From NCBI RefSeq assembly GCF_002105755.1, contig NZ_CP020821.1, positions 3,534,001 through 3,598,000 of the forward strand: a stretch of DNA of 64,000 nucleotides, given 5' to 3'. The DNA is from Mycobacterium colombiense CECT 3035. GTDB taxonomy: Bacteria; Actinomycetota; Actinomycetes; Mycobacteriales; Mycobacteriaceae. A program made the position numbers and the translations under genes. The notes below the pieces were generated by a model that ran no database searches, was not told where the DNA came from, and worked only from the letters and a program-made list of their open reading frames with translations. This document shows positions 53,290-63,339 of this stretch, piece after piece; position 1 is the first letter of the stretch; the number at the start of each line of letters is the position of its first letter.

Positions 53290-53567
53290 CGGGTTACCTG
53301 CTCTCCCTCACATCGGTACAAACCTGTTGGCGGCCCAGTGCCGGTCCCTGTGGCCGGAATCGCGTACCTGTCTCCACTGTAATGGTCGGCTTGCCAGCGG
53401 GCCTAACCTTGCCGTGCGTTCTTCGCTACGGGCCCGCCCGGTGTTTCCGGGGCCGATCTCACCTGCGACTGCCAGCGGCGTTGCGCGCCGTAACTGAAGA
53501 AACGTCGCGGACTTCCAATTCGTTTCCGCAAGCCGCCAGACGATTGTTTCGCGCCCAGCGAAACGAC
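53290..53567. other. clpC1 upstream region
   Basis: With the lsr2 terminator this makes a 324-base gap. It must hold the clpC1 promoter. AGCAGGTAA precedes the start on the minus strand. A half-site TTCGCTACGGGC near 53429 vaguely resembles part of a ClgR box, but the other half is absent. I see no gene or RNA. Confidence 0.45.
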
Positions 53568-53605
53568 AAACCGGCGCCCGGGCTCGAAAGCCCGGGCGCC
53601 GGTTT
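53568..53605 (-). terminator. Intrinsic terminator of lsr2
   Basis: A perfect 17-base GC-rich stem (AAACCGGCGCCCGGGCT and complement) closed by a four-base loop that reads TTCG on the minus strand, an unusually stable tetraloop. It begins eight bases after the lsr2 stop. The downstream run is only GTCGTTTC, so termination relies on hairpin strength. Confidence 0.85.
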
Positions 53606-53613
53606 GAGGACGG

Positions 53614-53952
53614 TTAGGTGGCCGCGTGGAATGCGTCGATCACGTCGGCCGGGATGCGGCCCCGCGTCGACACGTTGTGCCCGTTGCGGCGGGCCCATTC
53701 GCGGATGGCCGCGCTCTGCTCACGGTCGATGGCACCGCGGCCACGGCCCGTGCCGGAACGCCCACGGCGACGGCCGCCGACGCGGCGACCGGCCTCCACC
53801 CACTGCTTCAGATCCCCGCGCAGTTTCGCGGCATTCTTGGACGAAAGATCAATCTCGTAGGTCACCCCGTCAAGCCCGAATTCCACCGTTTCGTCGGCCG
53901 CGCCGGCACCGTCGAAATCATCGACCAAGGTGACGGTCACTTTTTTTGCCAT
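53614..53952 (-). CDS. lsr2: Lsr2, nucleoid-associated xenogeneic silencer
   Basis: Protein of 112 residues starting [29 protein letters not shown]. The N-terminal half is the dimerisation/oligomerisation domain. A basic linker ([19 protein letters not shown]) leads to the C-terminal DNA-binding domain with the AT-hook-like RGR in [19 protein letters not shown]. Lsr2 is the mycobacterial H-NS analogue that silences AT-rich DNA. TTTTTTTGCCAT spans its start on the plus strand. The gene has its own strong terminator. Confidence 0.97.
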   Translation of the reverse strand: MAKKVTVTLVDDFDGAGAADETVEFGLDGVTYEIDLSSKNAAKLRGDLKQWVEAGRRVGGRRRGRSGTGRGRGAIDREQSAAIREWARRNGHNVSTRGRIPADVIDAFHAAT

Positions 53953-54080
53953 TGGCTTACCCTCGCATTTCGTCCTGAGCGGTTACTGAGCAGATTGGAT
54001 CGGACCTCCCCGGTCACCAATCTGCCATAACAGCGAAGCATACTCAATGTGTACGGAAGCCGCACAGTTGAAACTTTGAA

Positions 54081-55577
54081 CTACGAGTGCGGTCGAACAA
54101 TCGGGAACAAAACTGTCTCTCGAATTGACAGACCGGTCAATGTCATCAACAACCGGTCGATACCCATTCCCGTTCCGGTACATGGCGGCATCGCATACTC
54201 GAGTGCGGCAAGGAAATCCTCGTCGAGCACCATGGCTTCGTCGTCGCCGGCGGCCGCGGCACGCGCTTGCGCGGCGAACCTCTCGCGCTGCACCACGGGG
54301 TCATTCAATTCGGAGTACCCGGTGGCCAGTTCGACACCACGCACATACAGATCCCACTTCTCGGTGACACCCGTGATGCTGCGGTGCTGACGCGTCAAAG
54401 GCGTTGTCTCGACTGGGAAATCCCTTACGAACGTGGGAGCGGTGAGGGTATTGCCCACCGTGTGCTCCCACAGTTCCTCGATGATCTTTCCGTGTCCATA
54501 GCCACGGTCGGCGGGAATCTCCACGCCGAGCCGATCGGCGATCGCGAGGAGTCGTTCGACGGACGCCTCAGGCGTGATCTCTTCGCCGAGCGCCGACGAC
54601 AGCGACGGGTACATTTGTATCGACGCCCATTCCCCGTCTATGTCGTAGACACTGCCGTCGGGCAGCGGTAGTTGTCGGGTTCCGATCGCCTCGTCGGCAA
54701 CCTCTTGAATAAGCTCGCGCGTCACAACTGCCGAATCGTCATAGGTTCCGTACGCCTGGTACGTCTCCAGCATGGCGAATTCAGGAGAATGGGTGGAATC
54801 CGCACCTTCGTTTCGGAACACTCGATTTAGTTCGAAAACCCGGTCGAAACCACCCACGACGCACCGCTTGAGGAACAGTTCTGGTGCGATCCTCAAGTAG
54901 AGATCGATGTCGAGTGCATTGGAATGTGTGATGAAGGGCCGCGCGGCCGCGCCGCCGGCCAGCGTCTGCAACATTGGGGTTTCGACTTCGAGAAACCCGC
55001 GCCGCTCCAATGCGTTGCGGATGGCGCGGACGACGGCGATCCGCTGCCGCGCCACGGTGCGCGCCTGGGGGCGCACGATCAGGTCGACGTAGCGCTGCCG
55101 CACCCGCGCCTCTTCGCTCATGTCCTTGTGCGCGACGGGCAGCGGACGCAGCGACTTGGACGCCATCTGCCAGGAGTCGGCCAGCACCGACAATTCGCCG
55201 CGCCGTGAGCTGATCACGGTGCCGTGCACGTAGACGATGTCACCCAGGTCGACGTCGGCCTTCCACGCGTCGAGGGATTGCTGGCCGACTTTGTCGAGGC
55301 TGATCATCACCTGCAGGCTGGTGCCGTCGCCCTCCTGCAGCGTGGCGAAGCAGAGTTTGCCGGAGTTGCGGGCAAAGATCACCCGGCCGGCGACGCCGAC
55401 GAGGTCGTCGGTCGCGGTGTCGACGGGCAGATCGGGATGGGCGGCACGGACCTGGGCGAGCGTGTGGGTGCGTTCGACGGCGACCGGGTAGGGGTCGTGC
55501 CCCTCGGCGAGCAGCCGAGCGCGCTTATCGCGGCGGATTCGGTACTGCTCGGGAATATCCAGATCGTCGGCACTCAC
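54081..55577 (-). CDS. lysS: Lysyl-tRNA synthetase (class II)
   Basis: Protein of 498 residues. The OB-fold anticodon domain covers about 55-165 ([22 protein letters not shown]). Class II motif 2 is [24 protein letters not shown], and motif 3 is [17 protein letters not shown]. It charges tRNA-Lys. The start is GTG 55577. The two 3' thirds (about 54081-54960) have rows at 47-62% GC against 67-78% in the 5' third, an odd step inside one housekeeping gene. coaX lies 78 bases upstream on the same strand. Confidence 0.95.
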   Translation of the reverse strand: MSADDLDIPEQYRIRRDKRARLLAEGHDPYPVAVERTHTLAQVRAAHPDLPVDTATDDLVGVAGRVIFARNSGKLCFATLQEGDGTSLQVMISLDKVGQQSLDAWKADVDLGDIVYVHGTVISSRRGELSVLADSWQMASKSLRPLPVAHKDMSEEARVRQRYVDLIVRPQARTVARQRIAVVRAIRNALERRGFLEVETPMLQTLAGGAAARPFITHSNALDIDLYLRIAPELFLKRCVVGGFDRVFELNRVFRNEGADSTHSPEFAMLETYQAYGTYDDSAVVTRELIQEVADEAIGTRQLPLPDGSVYDIDGEWASIQMYPSLSSALGEEITPEASVERLLAIADRLGVEIPADRGYGHGKIIEELWEHTVGNTLTAPTFVRDFPVETTPLTRQHRSITGVTEKWDLYVRGVELATGYSELNDPVVQRERFAAQARAAAAGDDEAMVLDEDFLAALEYAMPPCTGTGMGIDRLLMTLTGLSIRETVLFPIVRPHS

Positions 55578-55655
55578 GACGTGCCAGCTTAAAGGACCGG
55601 GCTTGGAGGCCGCGCCGACGGCTTTGCCTGCGCGCTGCGGCGAGACGCCGCAGCG

Positions 55656-56471
55656 TCAGCGCGCCGTCTTCAGCCGGCCGCGCTGGGCGTCGCGGTTGCG
55701 TTCGAAGATCAGCCGCAGCCCGTGCAGGGTCAGGTGCTGGTCGTAGTGGCTGACGGTCTGCAGCTCGGGCAGCAGCAGCGGCGCGGTGTGGCCGGTGGCG
55801 ATGATGGCGACGTCGTCGCCGGCAAAGCCGTCCACGTCCTCGCGGATGCGACCCACCAGGCCGTCGACCAGCCCGGCGAAACCGAACACCGCGCCCGCCT
55901 GCATGCATTCGACGGTGTTCTTGCCGACCACGGAACGGGGGCGGGTCAGCTCCACCCGGCGCAGCGCGGCCGAGCGGGCCGCGGCGGCGTCCGAGGACAC
56001 CTGCAATCCGGGCGCGATCGCGCCGCCGAGGAATTCACCCTTGCCCGACACGACGTCCACGCAGATCGAGGATCCGAAGTCGATCACGATGGCGGGGCTG
56101 TTGAAGCGGTGAAATGCCGCCAGGCAGTTGACGATTCGGTCGGCACCGACTTCCTTGGGGTTATCGACCAGCAGCGGGATGCCGGTGCGCACCCCGGGCT
56201 CGATCAGCACATGCGGCACCTTCGGCCAGTACTGGTCGAGCATCAGCCGCACCTCGTGCAGCACCGAGGGCACGGTGGACAGCGCGGCGGCGCCGGTGAG
56301 CCGTTCGGAGTCCTCACCGATGAGGCCGTCGATGGTCAGCGCCAATTCGTCGGCGGTGATCTCCGCTTCGGTGCGAATCCGCCATTGCTGCACGACGTTT
56401 GCGTGCTCCTTGGAGCCCGTTATCAACCCGACGACGGTGTGGGTGTTACGGACGTCGATCGCGAGCAGCAC
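55656..56471 (-). CDS. coaX: CoaX, type III pantothenate kinase
   Basis: Protein of 271 residues with ASKHA-fold motifs: [16 protein letters not shown] (phosphate 1 loop), the [27 protein letters not shown] block, [14 protein letters not shown] and the [14 protein letters not shown] loop. It catalyses the first CoA-biosynthetic step in type III organisms, though mycobacteria also have the type I enzyme CoaA and the M. tuberculosis CoaX has been reported inactive. It is downstream of panD by two bases, so panC-panD-coaX form one unit. Confidence 0.93.
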   Translation of the reverse strand: MLLAIDVRNTHTVVGLITGSKEHANVVQQWRIRTEAEITADELALTIDGLIGEDSERLTGAAALSTVPSVLHEVRLMLDQYWPKVPHVLIEPGVRTGIPLLVDNPKEVGADRIVNCLAAFHRFNSPAIVIDFGSSICVDVVSGKGEFLGGAIAPGLQVSSDAAAARSAALRRVELTRPRSVVGKNTVECMQAGAVFGFAGLVDGLVGRIREDVDGFAGDDVAIIATGHTAPLLLPELQTVSHYDQHLTLHGLRLIFERNRDAQRGRLKTAR

Positions 56472-56473
56472 GG

Positions 56474-56893
56474 CTACCGCGCAACGATCCGGGGATCCAG
56501 TAGTTCGGCCGCGTCGGCGGGCACGAATGCCGGATCGTTGCCGAGGTCGATCGGCTTGTTGTCGGCGTCGACGAACACGATCCGCGGCTGGTACGCCCGC
56601 GCCTCCGCCTCTTCCATGGTGCCATAGGCGATCAGGATCACCAGGTCGCCTGGGTGGACGAGATGCGCTGCCGCACCGTTGATTCCGATCACACCGCTGC
56701 CGCGCTCACCGGTGATCGCGTAGGTGACCAGCCGGGCGCCGTTGTCAATGTCGACGATGGTGACCTGTTCGCCCTCGAGCAGGTCCGCGGCGTCCATCAG
56801 ATCGGCGTCGATGGTCACCGAGCCGACGTAGTGCAGGTCGGCCTGCGTGACGGTGGCGCGGTGGATCTTCGACCTGAGCATCGTCCGTAACAT
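56474..56893 (-). CDS. panD: PanD, aspartate 1-decarboxylase
   Basis: Proenzyme of 139 residues from ATG 56893 ([33 protein letters not shown]). The self-cleavage site is Gly24-Ser25 in YVGSV, which yields the pyruvoyl cofactor. It makes beta-alanine for pantothenate and is a target of pyrazinoic acid, which binds near the C-terminus of M. tuberculosis PanD. The ATG overlaps the panC stop by one base. Confidence 0.96.
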   Translation of the reverse strand: MLRTMLRSKIHRATVTQADLHYVGSVTIDADLMDAADLLEGEQVTIVDIDNGARLVTYAITGERGSGVIGINGAAAHLVHPGDLVILIAYGTMEEAEARAYQPRIVFVDADNKPIDLGNDPAFVPADAAELLDPRIVAR

Positions 56894-57830
56894 CAATTCC
56901 TCCAAGGTGATTGGGCGTATTCGTGGTGCCCGTCCGGCCCAGCGGTGCCGGCGGGCGTTTCGATCAGCATTTCGATGTTGTCCAGCAGCCTGGTGGTGCC
57001 CAGCCGCGCCGCGACCAGCAGCCGGGCCGAACCGTTGGCGGGCGCCGGGCCGAGACCGGCGTCGCGCAACTCGAGGTAGTCGACCGTGAGGTCGGGCACG
57101 GCGTCGAGCACCGCGCGCGCGGCGGCCAGCGCGGCCGCGCCGCCGTGGTGCGCGGCGTGCGCGCCGGCGGTCAGCGCGGCCGAAAGTGTCACGGCCAGCT
57201 CGCGTTGCACGGGGTTCAGGTAGCGGTTGCGCGACGACATCGCCAGGCCGTCGGATTCCCGGACGGTCGGCACACCGATCACCTGTGCGTCGATGTTGAG
57301 GTCGGCGACCATCTGCCGAACCATCACCAACTGCTGATAGTCCTTCTCGCCGAAGAAGATCCGGTCCGGTCGCACGATCTGCAGCAGCTTGCACACGACG
57401 GTGAGCATCCCGGCGAAATGGGTGGGCCGGACGGCGCCCTCCAGCTCGGCGGCCAGCGGGCCCGGCTGCACGGTGGTGCGCAGACCCTCGGGATACATCG
57501 CGGCGGCCGTTGGGGTGAAGACGATCTCGACGCCCTCGCCGCGCAGCAGTGCGACGTCGTCGTCCAGGGTCCGCGGATAGGCGTCGAGGTCCTCACCGGC
57601 GCCGAACTGCAGCGGGTTGACGAAGATCGACACCACCACCACGGCGCCCGGCACCCGCTTGGCCGCGCGCACCAACGCCAGGTGCCCGGCGTGCAGTGCG
57701 CCCATGGTGGGCACCAACATCACCCGGCGCCCGGTGTGGCGCAGCGCGCGGCTGACGTCGGCGACGTCGCGCGGGGCGGAGTAGACGTTGAGTTCGCCCG
57801 CCGTGAAGGCCGGGGCTTGCCGGGGCTCAT
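56893..57830 (-). CDS. panC: PanC, pantothenate synthetase, apparent frameshift near the start
   Basis: Joins pantoate and beta-alanine using ATP. The core is clear: [19 protein letters not shown] with the HIGH-like His motif, [32 protein letters not shown] and [21 protein letters not shown]. The uninterrupted frame starts only at GTG 57723 and lacks the usual N-terminal 30 residues. Those residues ([30 protein letters not shown]) are readable just upstream, but in that frame there is no start codon. ATG 57830, overlapping the upstream stop as ATGA, joins the frame if one base is added to the GGGG run at 57812-57815. The repaired protein has 312 residues. A sequencing indel is likely, because panC is expected to be essential. 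Confidence 0.88.
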
Positions 57831-58738
57831 GGCGCCAGAACCTCCACCACTTCCTGGGGCGCGTGCGCGCGCTGGGCGGTCCGCAGGGCGTTCACCCGGT
57901 ACGCCTGCGCCAACTCCGGGCCGACCCGGCCCAGCGCGGCCAGATGCCCGGCGACCGCGGCCGCATCGCCACGGGCGACCGGACCCGTGAGCGCGGCCTG
58001 CCCGCGTTGCAGGGTGTTCTCCAGCGCGGCCCTGGCCAGCGGCCCGATGATCCGTTCGGCGATGCCGCCCGGTTGGTCGTCGACGGACTGTTGGCCGAGC
58101 AGTTCGCTGCCACGCAGCGCGGCGCGCAGCGCGTCGAGCGCGTCGGCGAGCACCGTCACCAGGTGGTTGCCGGCGTGAGCCAGCGCGGCGTGGTACAGCA
58201 CGCGGGCGTCCTCGGCGACGCAGAACGGTTCGCCGCCCATCTCCAGGACCAGCGATTGCCCGATCGCGTACCCGATCTCGTCGGCGGCGGTGACGCCGAA
58301 GCAGGAATCCGCCAGCCGGCTGATGTCTTCGTCGGAGCCGGTGAACGTCATCGCCGGGTGGATCGCCAGCGGAATGCAGCCGTCCTGGGCCAGCGGCTCG
58401 AGAATGCCGATCCCGTTGGCGCCGGACGTGTGGACCACGATGGTTCCGGGCCGCACCGCCGACGTGGCGGCCAACCCGGACACCAGGCCGGCGAGTTCGC
58501 TGTCGGGCACCGCGAGCAGCAACAGCTCGGCACCGGCCGCCACATCCGGCGGCGTCGCCACCGGCGTATCGGGCAGGCGGCGTTGCGCGCGCTGCCGCGA
58601 CGCATGGGAGATGGCGCTACACGCCACCACGACATGGTCCGCGCGCTCCAGCGCGACTCCGAGGGCGGTGCCGACCCTGCCGGCCGAGATGATTCCCACC
58701 TTGAGCCGAGCGGGGCGCAGACCGTCGAACTGCACCAT
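57827..58738 (-). CDS. Rossmann-fold/DUF2520 protein (Rv3603c-like)
   Basis: Protein of 303 residues from ATG 58738 ([33 protein letters not shown]), the length recalled for Rv3603c. It has an N-terminal NAD(P)-binding Rossmann domain ([32 protein letters not shown]) and a C-terminal helical DUF2520 domain ([22 protein letters not shown]). The arrangement resembles ketopantoate/6-phosphogluconate dehydrogenase-type enzymes. Placed directly before panC with a four-base overlap, it may act in pantoate supply (a PanE/PanG-like role), but that is inference. Confidence 0.88.
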   Translation of the reverse strand: MVQFDGLRPARLKVGIISAGRVGTALGVALERADHVVVACSAISHASRQRAQRRLPDTPVATPPDVAAGAELLLLAVPDSELAGLVSGLAATSAVRPGTIVVHTSGANGIGILEPLAQDGCIPLAIHPAMTFTGSDEDISRLADSCFGVTAADEIGYAIGQSLVLEMGGEPFCVAEDARVLYHAALAHAGNHLVTVLADALDALRAALRGSELLGQQSVDDQPGGIAERIIGPLARAALENTLQRGQAALTGPVARGDAAAVAGHLAALGRVGPELAQAYRVNALRTAQRAHAPQEVVEVLAP

Positions 58739-58853
58739 CGCAGACGACCTCACAGATATCTTGTTTCGTTCCGGTCCCACCTCGTGGGTACCGTTCGGTC
58801 ACTACGACTGTAGTCGATTACCAGGCATTACCCAATGTGAGGAAGCTCCCAGC

Positions 58854-60331
58854 TCAGCCTTCGCGACGACGACGCCTGCCGCCCTCGGAGGGCTGCACCT
58901 GCAAGCGGGCCAGCAGGTCGGCCACCGACTGGCCGCCCGTCGAGGTGCCATCCCGCCGGCCATCGGGTTCCTCTTGCTCGGCGTCACCGCCGTGCCGCGG
59001 CGCCTCATCCGGGGCGGGTGGCGGCGCCAGGCGCGGTGGCGGGGCGCACCGGCGGACGGGCCCGGGTGCATCGGGGAGCCGGCGGCGGGGCGGCGGCGTC
59101 GCGGCGGCCGGCGGGGCGGCGCGGCGCCGGGCTGCGGTCCGGCGGGCGGCTCGTTGCCGGGCGAGAAGTTGCGGACTCCGTAGTCGCGGTATTCCGCCGA
59201 GTGGCGCGACCGCGCCCGGCGACCGGAATCGCCGTACGGCGCAGGCGGTACCGGCTCGACCGGCAGCCCGTCCCAGGCCTCGTCGACGCCCGAATGCCGG
59301 GCACGCCGCCGTCCACCGGTGGAATCCGTGGGGGCATCGGCGCCGGCCCAATTGCTGCCCGGGGCGCCTGGCGGCAACCACTGGCCTTCCGCGGCGGCCG
59401 GCTGCCAGCCCTGCCCCGGCCACTGCGCCTGGGGCTGTCGCTGCGGTTCCGGCTCGGGTGCGGGCTCGGGTCGCGGTGCGGGCTCCGGCTGCGGCTCCGG
59501 CTGGAACTGGGCCGCGGGCGCGGGTGGCGGTTGGTGGCGGGGCTCGAAGCGCGGCTCCGCCGGTCCGGAATACGAGGGCTCCTGGGCGTACGAGGGCTCC
59601 TCGGCATATGAGGGCTCCTCGGCGTACGCGGGGTCCGCTGCCGGTTCGTACTGGTGCCGGACCCGCTCCCGTCGGGGTGGCGGCTGCTGTCGGGGGGGAA
59701 TCAGCGGTTCCTCGGGCACGTCGATGATGGCGTCGTCCGCACGGCCGGCGTTGTCCGGCGGCACCGACGTCACCCGGTCGCTGGGCACCCAATCGACCGG
59801 GGTGTCCCGGGGGTTCTCGCCGTTGCGATCCCATTCGCTGTACGCGCGCTCCGGTTGCGGCTCGGCCTCGGGGGTGCCGCCGAGGGCCGGGCGGTGCGCG
59901 AGGTCGGTGTCGAACAGGATTTCCAGGCTGGTCCGCAGCGCGGAAAGTTCCGCGCGCAACTCGGCCAGATCGTCGGCGGCCTGGGCGCGCAGCTCAGAGG
60001 CCAGCTCGCGGCGCAGCTGGGACTCGACGGTCAGCTCGTATTCGCGCCGGGCCGAGATCTCCCGGTCCAGCTGTAGGTCGTAAACCAGTTTGAGGTCGCG
60101 GACGCGGGACTGATCGGCGTCGCTCTGGCGCCGATAGAGCACGGAGACGAAGGCGCCGGCGACTGCGGCCCACAGCGCCAGGATTACAGCGAGCTTGAGG
60201 AGTTCCACCCGATTGGTGAAAACCAATGCGGAACTGGCCCCCATCGCGAGGACGAGCAACGCGGTCAAGAGCACCCACCCCGGCCTGCGGCCGCCGCGCC
60301 GGACCCGGGCGCCGCGGGACAGAACGGTCAT
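58854..60331 (-). CDS. Rv3604c-like Ala/Pro/Arg-rich membrane protein, apparent frameshift near the end
   Basis: Starts at ATG 60331. An N-terminal basic patch is followed by two transmembrane helices (WVLLTALLVLAMGASSALVF; LLKLAVILALWAAVAGAFVSVLY). A DUF6779-like coiled-coil region (about 70-140, ELTVESQLRRELASELRAQAADDLAELRAEL) follows, then a long disordered Pro/Glu/Gln/Arg-rich domain with tandem repeats. The raw frame continues to 58802 with a non-homologous end. Adding one base at the GGGG run 59113-59116 gives the expected terminus GGQSVADLLARLQVQPSEGGRRRRREG, ending at 58854 (492 residues). It is probably a divisome/envelope-associated protein; function unknown. Confidence 0.78.
59571..59642. 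repeat. 18-base tandem repeat in the Rv3604c-like gene
   Basis: About three and a half copies of TACGAGGGCTCCTCGGCG on the plus strand, the last copy degenerate. They encode repeated hexapeptides (AEEPSY, AEEPSY, AQEPSY) within the disordered region. The repeat number could vary between strains. Confidence 0.8.
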
Positions 60332-60457
60332 GGCCTGAGAGTACCTGCGCGAGGTCGTTCCGCGTGTCGCGCGGCTCCGGCGATTCTCGCGCGGGTTAGC
60401 GGCGGCGTCACCGGCAGAGTTGATCGGCCGCCCACCGCCGGCAATCGCGGCGACCGG

Positions 60458-60934
60458 CTAGGTTTCCGCGCCCTCGCCGTGCTCAGTCGAATCCGGCGGT
60501 GATTTGCAGCAATGTTGCAGCCACAGCGCGGCGATCAGCAGCGCCAGCGCGCTGACGGCGGCGACCACGGCCCCCGAGGTGTCCTCGGCGGCGGCCCGCA
60601 ACCAGGACTTGCGCGGCAGGAAGTACACCAGGATGCCCACCCACCAGCCCAGCATCACCGCACCCACCCAGGCCGAGGCCTTGGCCACAATCAGGCTGCG
60701 CGCCACCGCCAGCGGGTGCAGCCAGCCCGGACCGGACCCGATCTCGCCCGCGCTGATCCTGGCCCGCACGTAGCGCGCCCACAGCGCCTCGACGATGGCC
60801 ACCGCCAGCAGCGACAGGCCGGTCCACACCGTGATCGGCGGAAACCACCGGTAGAGGCCCTTGACCAGCAGATATCCCACAATGGCTGCGGCGACCACCG
60901 CGGCGGTCAGGTCACGCTTGCGGGTGGGGCCCAT
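60458..60934 (-). CDS. DUF3180 membrane protein (Rv3605c-like)
   Basis: Protein of 158 residues from ATG 60934 ([30 protein letters not shown]). Four transmembrane helices and the DUF3180 motif RISAGEIGSGPGWLHPLAVARSLIVAKASAWVGAVMLGWW are present. It is always found just after folK in mycobacteria, and the two overlap by one base here. The function is unknown; the conserved linkage to folate synthesis may reflect operon history only. Confidence 0.9.
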   Translation of the reverse strand: MGPTRKRDLTAAVVAAAIVGYLLVKGLYRWFPPITVWTGLSLLAVAIVEALWARYVRARISAGEIGSGPGWLHPLAVARSLIVAKASAWVGAVMLGWWVGILVYFLPRKSWLRAAAEDTSGAVVAAVSALALLIAALWLQHCCKSPPDSTEHGEGAET

Positions 60935-61482
60935 CAGGCCGTCGACCCCTGATCGCCCGGCGGCTTCCCGTCGCGCCGAAGCGTCAGGCCGGTCGGGCGC
61001 ACGCCGTCGCGGTCGGCCGCTTCCAGCTGGGCCAGGAGGCCGGCGGCCGGTTGCGACCCGTCGGCCAGCGTCAGCCGCGCGTCCGGGTCGACATCCAGCC
61101 ACGGGATGAGCACGAACGCGCGCAGGTGGGCCAGCGGGTGCGGCAACGTCAGGTTGTTCTCCCGGGAGATCACCTCGGTGGCGCCGTAGCAGGCGATCAG
61201 GTCGACGTCGAGGGTGCGCGGGCCCCAGCGTTCGCCGCGCACGCGGCCCGCCGCCCGCTCGAACTCCTGCGCGCGGCGCAGCCAGCCCTGCCCGTCGCAC
61301 GCCGGATCGTCGGCGATCAGCACCGCGTTGAGGAACGGCGCCTGGTCCACCCGGCCCCAGGGGTCGGTCTCGTACACCGGCGACACGGCGAGCACCTTCT
61401 CCCCCAGCCCGTCGACGACCGACTGCAACCGCGCCAGCCGGTCGCCCAGGTTGGAGCCGATGGACAGCACGACGCGCGTCAT
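60934..61482 (-). CDS. folK: FolK, HPPK (6-hydroxymethyl-dihydropterin pyrophosphokinase)
   Basis: Protein of 182 residues from ATG 61482 ([23 protein letters not shown]). Signature blocks are [21 protein letters not shown] and [16 protein letters not shown], with the two metal-binding Asp residues, and [16 protein letters not shown]. It activates the pterin with ATP for FolP. Overlaps with folB and the DUF3180 gene keep the operon coupled. Confidence 0.95.
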   Translation of the reverse strand: MTRVVLSIGSNLGDRLARLQSVVDGLGEKVLAVSPVYETDPWGRVDQAPFLNAVLIADDPACDGQGWLRRAQEFERAAGRVRGERWGPRTLDVDLIACYGATEVISRENNLTLPHPLAHLRAFVLIPWLDVDPDARLTLADGSQPAAGLLAQLEAADRDGVRPTGLTLRRDGKPPGDQGSTA

Positions 61483-61880
61483 ACCGACCCGCCCGCCGGG
61501 ACCACCCAACCGCGGCCGCCGCGGCGCGACCGTCGCACCACCACCGCGACGTCGGCGAACTGCTGGGGGATCGGAGCCTGGGGCTTGTGCACCACCACCT
61601 CGACGGCGTGCACGCGTTCGTCGTCCATCACCTGGTCGGCGATCTGGGCTCCGACGGTTTCGATCAGATTGCGCGCAGGGCCGGCGACCACGTCGGCGGC
61701 CAACCGGGCCAGCGCGCCGTAGTCGTAGGTGTCGGCCAGGTCGTCGCTGGCGGCCGCGTCGGCGAGGTCGATCCACACCGTGATGTCGACGACGAAGTCC
61801 TGACCGTTGGCGCGCTCGTGGTCGAAAACCCCGTGTTGGCCGCGAACCTTCAATCCGCGCAACTCGATTCGATCAGCCAT
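61479..61880 (-). CDS. folB: FolB, dihydroneopterin aldolase
   Basis: Protein of 133 residues: [39 protein letters not shown], with the pterin-binding Glu in [15 protein letters not shown] and Lys in [21 protein letters not shown]. It converts dihydroneopterin to 6-hydroxymethyl-dihydropterin, feeding FolK. The start lies eight bases inside the folP 3' end. Confidence 0.95.
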   Translation of the reverse strand: MADRIELRGLKVRGQHGVFDHERANGQDFVVDITVWIDLADAAASDDLADTYDYGALARLAADVVAGPARNLIETVGAQIADQVMDDERVHAVEVVVHKPQAPIPQQFADVAVVVRRSRRGGRGWVVPAGGSV

Positions 61881-62724
61881 TGTCTCCAGCCAGTTCCGTG
61901 TGCGACCCGTCGGTCCAGGCCGCTACGACCTTGAGGGCGTCGACCGTGGCCCGCACGTCGTGCACGCGCACCCCCCAGGCCCCGTTCAGCGCGGCCAGCG
62001 CGGACACCACCGCGGTGGCCGTCTCACGCCTATCGGGCGGTCGCGGCGAACCGTCGGCCCCGGCTAACAACGTACCGAGGAAGCGTTTGCGCGATGCACC
62101 CAGGAGCACCGGGACGCCGGTGGCCACCAGCTGCGGCAGCGCATGCAGCAGCGCCCAATTGTGTTGTCCCGTCTTGGCGAATCCCAGCCCGGGATCGATC
62201 ATCAGCCGGTCGGGGTCGACACCGGCGGACACCGCGGCGTCGACGCCGGCCAGCAGCTCGTCGCGCACCTCGGCGACCACGTCGCCGTAGTGCGGCACCG
62301 CGTGCGGCCGCTCGGCCGACACCGACCGCCAATGCATCAGCACCCAGGGCACTTTCGCCTCGGCCAGCAGCGGCGCCATCGCGGGATCGGCGCGGCCGCC
62401 GGACACGTCGTTGACGATCCGCGCTCCAGCGCACAGCGCCGCCCGTGCAACGTCGGCGTGCATGGTGTCGATGCTGACGGTGATACCTTGCGCTGCAAGC
62501 TCTTTGACGACGGGAACGACCCGGGACGTCTCGACGCCAGGATCGATCCGGGTGGCGCCGGGCCTGGTCGACTCTCCGCCGACGTCGACGATGTCGGCGC
62601 CGTCGGCGACCAGGGCCAGACCCCGCGCCACGGCCTTGCCGGGGTCGAGATAGCGGCCGCCGTCGGAGAACGAATCGTCAGTGACGTTCAGGACTCCCAT
62701 TACCTGCACAGGCGCCAGACTCAC
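61873..62724 (-). CDS. folP: FolP1, dihydropteroate synthase
   Basis: TIM barrel of 283 residues. The motifs [55 protein letters not shown] and [10 protein letters not shown] hold the pterin-pyrophosphate and pABA sites. It is the sulfonamide/dapsone target; the Thr and Pro residues of the TRPGA loop, where resistance changes occur, look wild type. The GTG start overlaps the folE stop by four bases. Confidence 0.96.
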   Translation of the reverse strand: MSLAPVQVMGVLNVTDDSFSDGGRYLDPGKAVARGLALVADGADIVDVGGESTRPGATRIDPGVETSRVVPVVKELAAQGITVSIDTMHADVARAALCAGARIVNDVSGGRADPAMAPLLAEAKVPWVLMHWRSVSAERPHAVPHYGDVVAEVRDELLAGVDAAVSAGVDPDRLMIDPGLGFAKTGQHNWALLHALPQLVATGVPVLLGASRKRFLGTLLAGADGSPRPPDRRETATAVVSALAALNGAWGVRVHDVRATVDALKVVAAWTDGSHTELAGDNG

Positions 62725-63323
62725 TTACGCAGGATCAGGTCGAGCGCTTCGGCTCGAGACGCCGCGTTGGTTTTGAACAGCCCGCGCACCGCGGAGGTGG
62801 TGGTGACCGCCCCCGGCTTGCGGACGCCGCGCATCGCCATGCACAGGTGCTCGGCCTCGACCACGACGATCACGCCGCGCGGATTGAGCTTCTTCACCAG
62901 GGCGTCGGCGATCTGGCTGGTGAGCCGCTCCTGCACCTGGGGCCGCTTGGAATACAGGTCGACCAGCCGCGCGATCTTGGACAGGCCGGTGACCCTGCCG
63001 TCGTTGCCCGGGATGTAGCCGACGTGGGCCACGCCGTGGAACGCCACCAGGTGGTGCTCGCACGTGGAGTACAGCGGGATTTCCTTGACCAGCACCAGCT
63101 CGTCGTGGTCCTCGTCGAACATGGTGTTCAGCACGCTGTCGGGATCGGTGTAGAGCCCGGCGAACATCTCGCGGTAGGCGCGCGCGACGCGCGCCGGAGT
63201 CTCCCGCAGGCCGTCCCGGTCGGGGTCTTCACCGATCGCGTGCAGCAACTCGCGGACGGCCGCCTCGGCGCGCTCCTGATCGAACGCCCGCGTCGTGGGC
63301 ATCGCGGTATGCGGCAGCGCCAT
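62721..63323 (-). CDS. folE: FolE, GTP cyclohydrolase I
   Basis: Protein of 200 residues. The zinc ligands (Cys and His in [25 protein letters not shown] and the second Cys in [19 protein letters not shown]) and the [23 protein letters not shown] helix are present, so it is the Zn-dependent type IA enzyme. It opens the folate pathway, and the order folE-folP-folB-folK makes a full coupled operon downstream of ftsH (16-base gap). Confidence 0.96.
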   Translation of the reverse strand: MALPHTAMPTTRAFDQERAEAAVRELLHAIGEDPDRDGLRETPARVARAYREMFAGLYTDPDSVLNTMFDEDHDELVLVKEIPLYSTCEHHLVAFHGVAHVGYIPGNDGRVTGLSKIARLVDLYSKRPQVQERLTSQIADALVKKLNPRGVIVVVEAEHLCMAMRGVRKPGAVTTTSAVRGLFKTNAASRAEALDLILRK

Positions 63324-63339
63324 CGAATCCTCCGTTTGC

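Noticed and set aside
53420..53440. ClgR-box candidate upstream of clpC1
   Set aside because: Only one half-site is convincing; the inverted partner is missing.
58802..58853. Longer C-terminus of the Rv3604c-like protein in the raw frame
   Set aside because: The last 100 or so residues in that frame are non-homologous; the expected terminus is found one base out of frame, ending at 58854.
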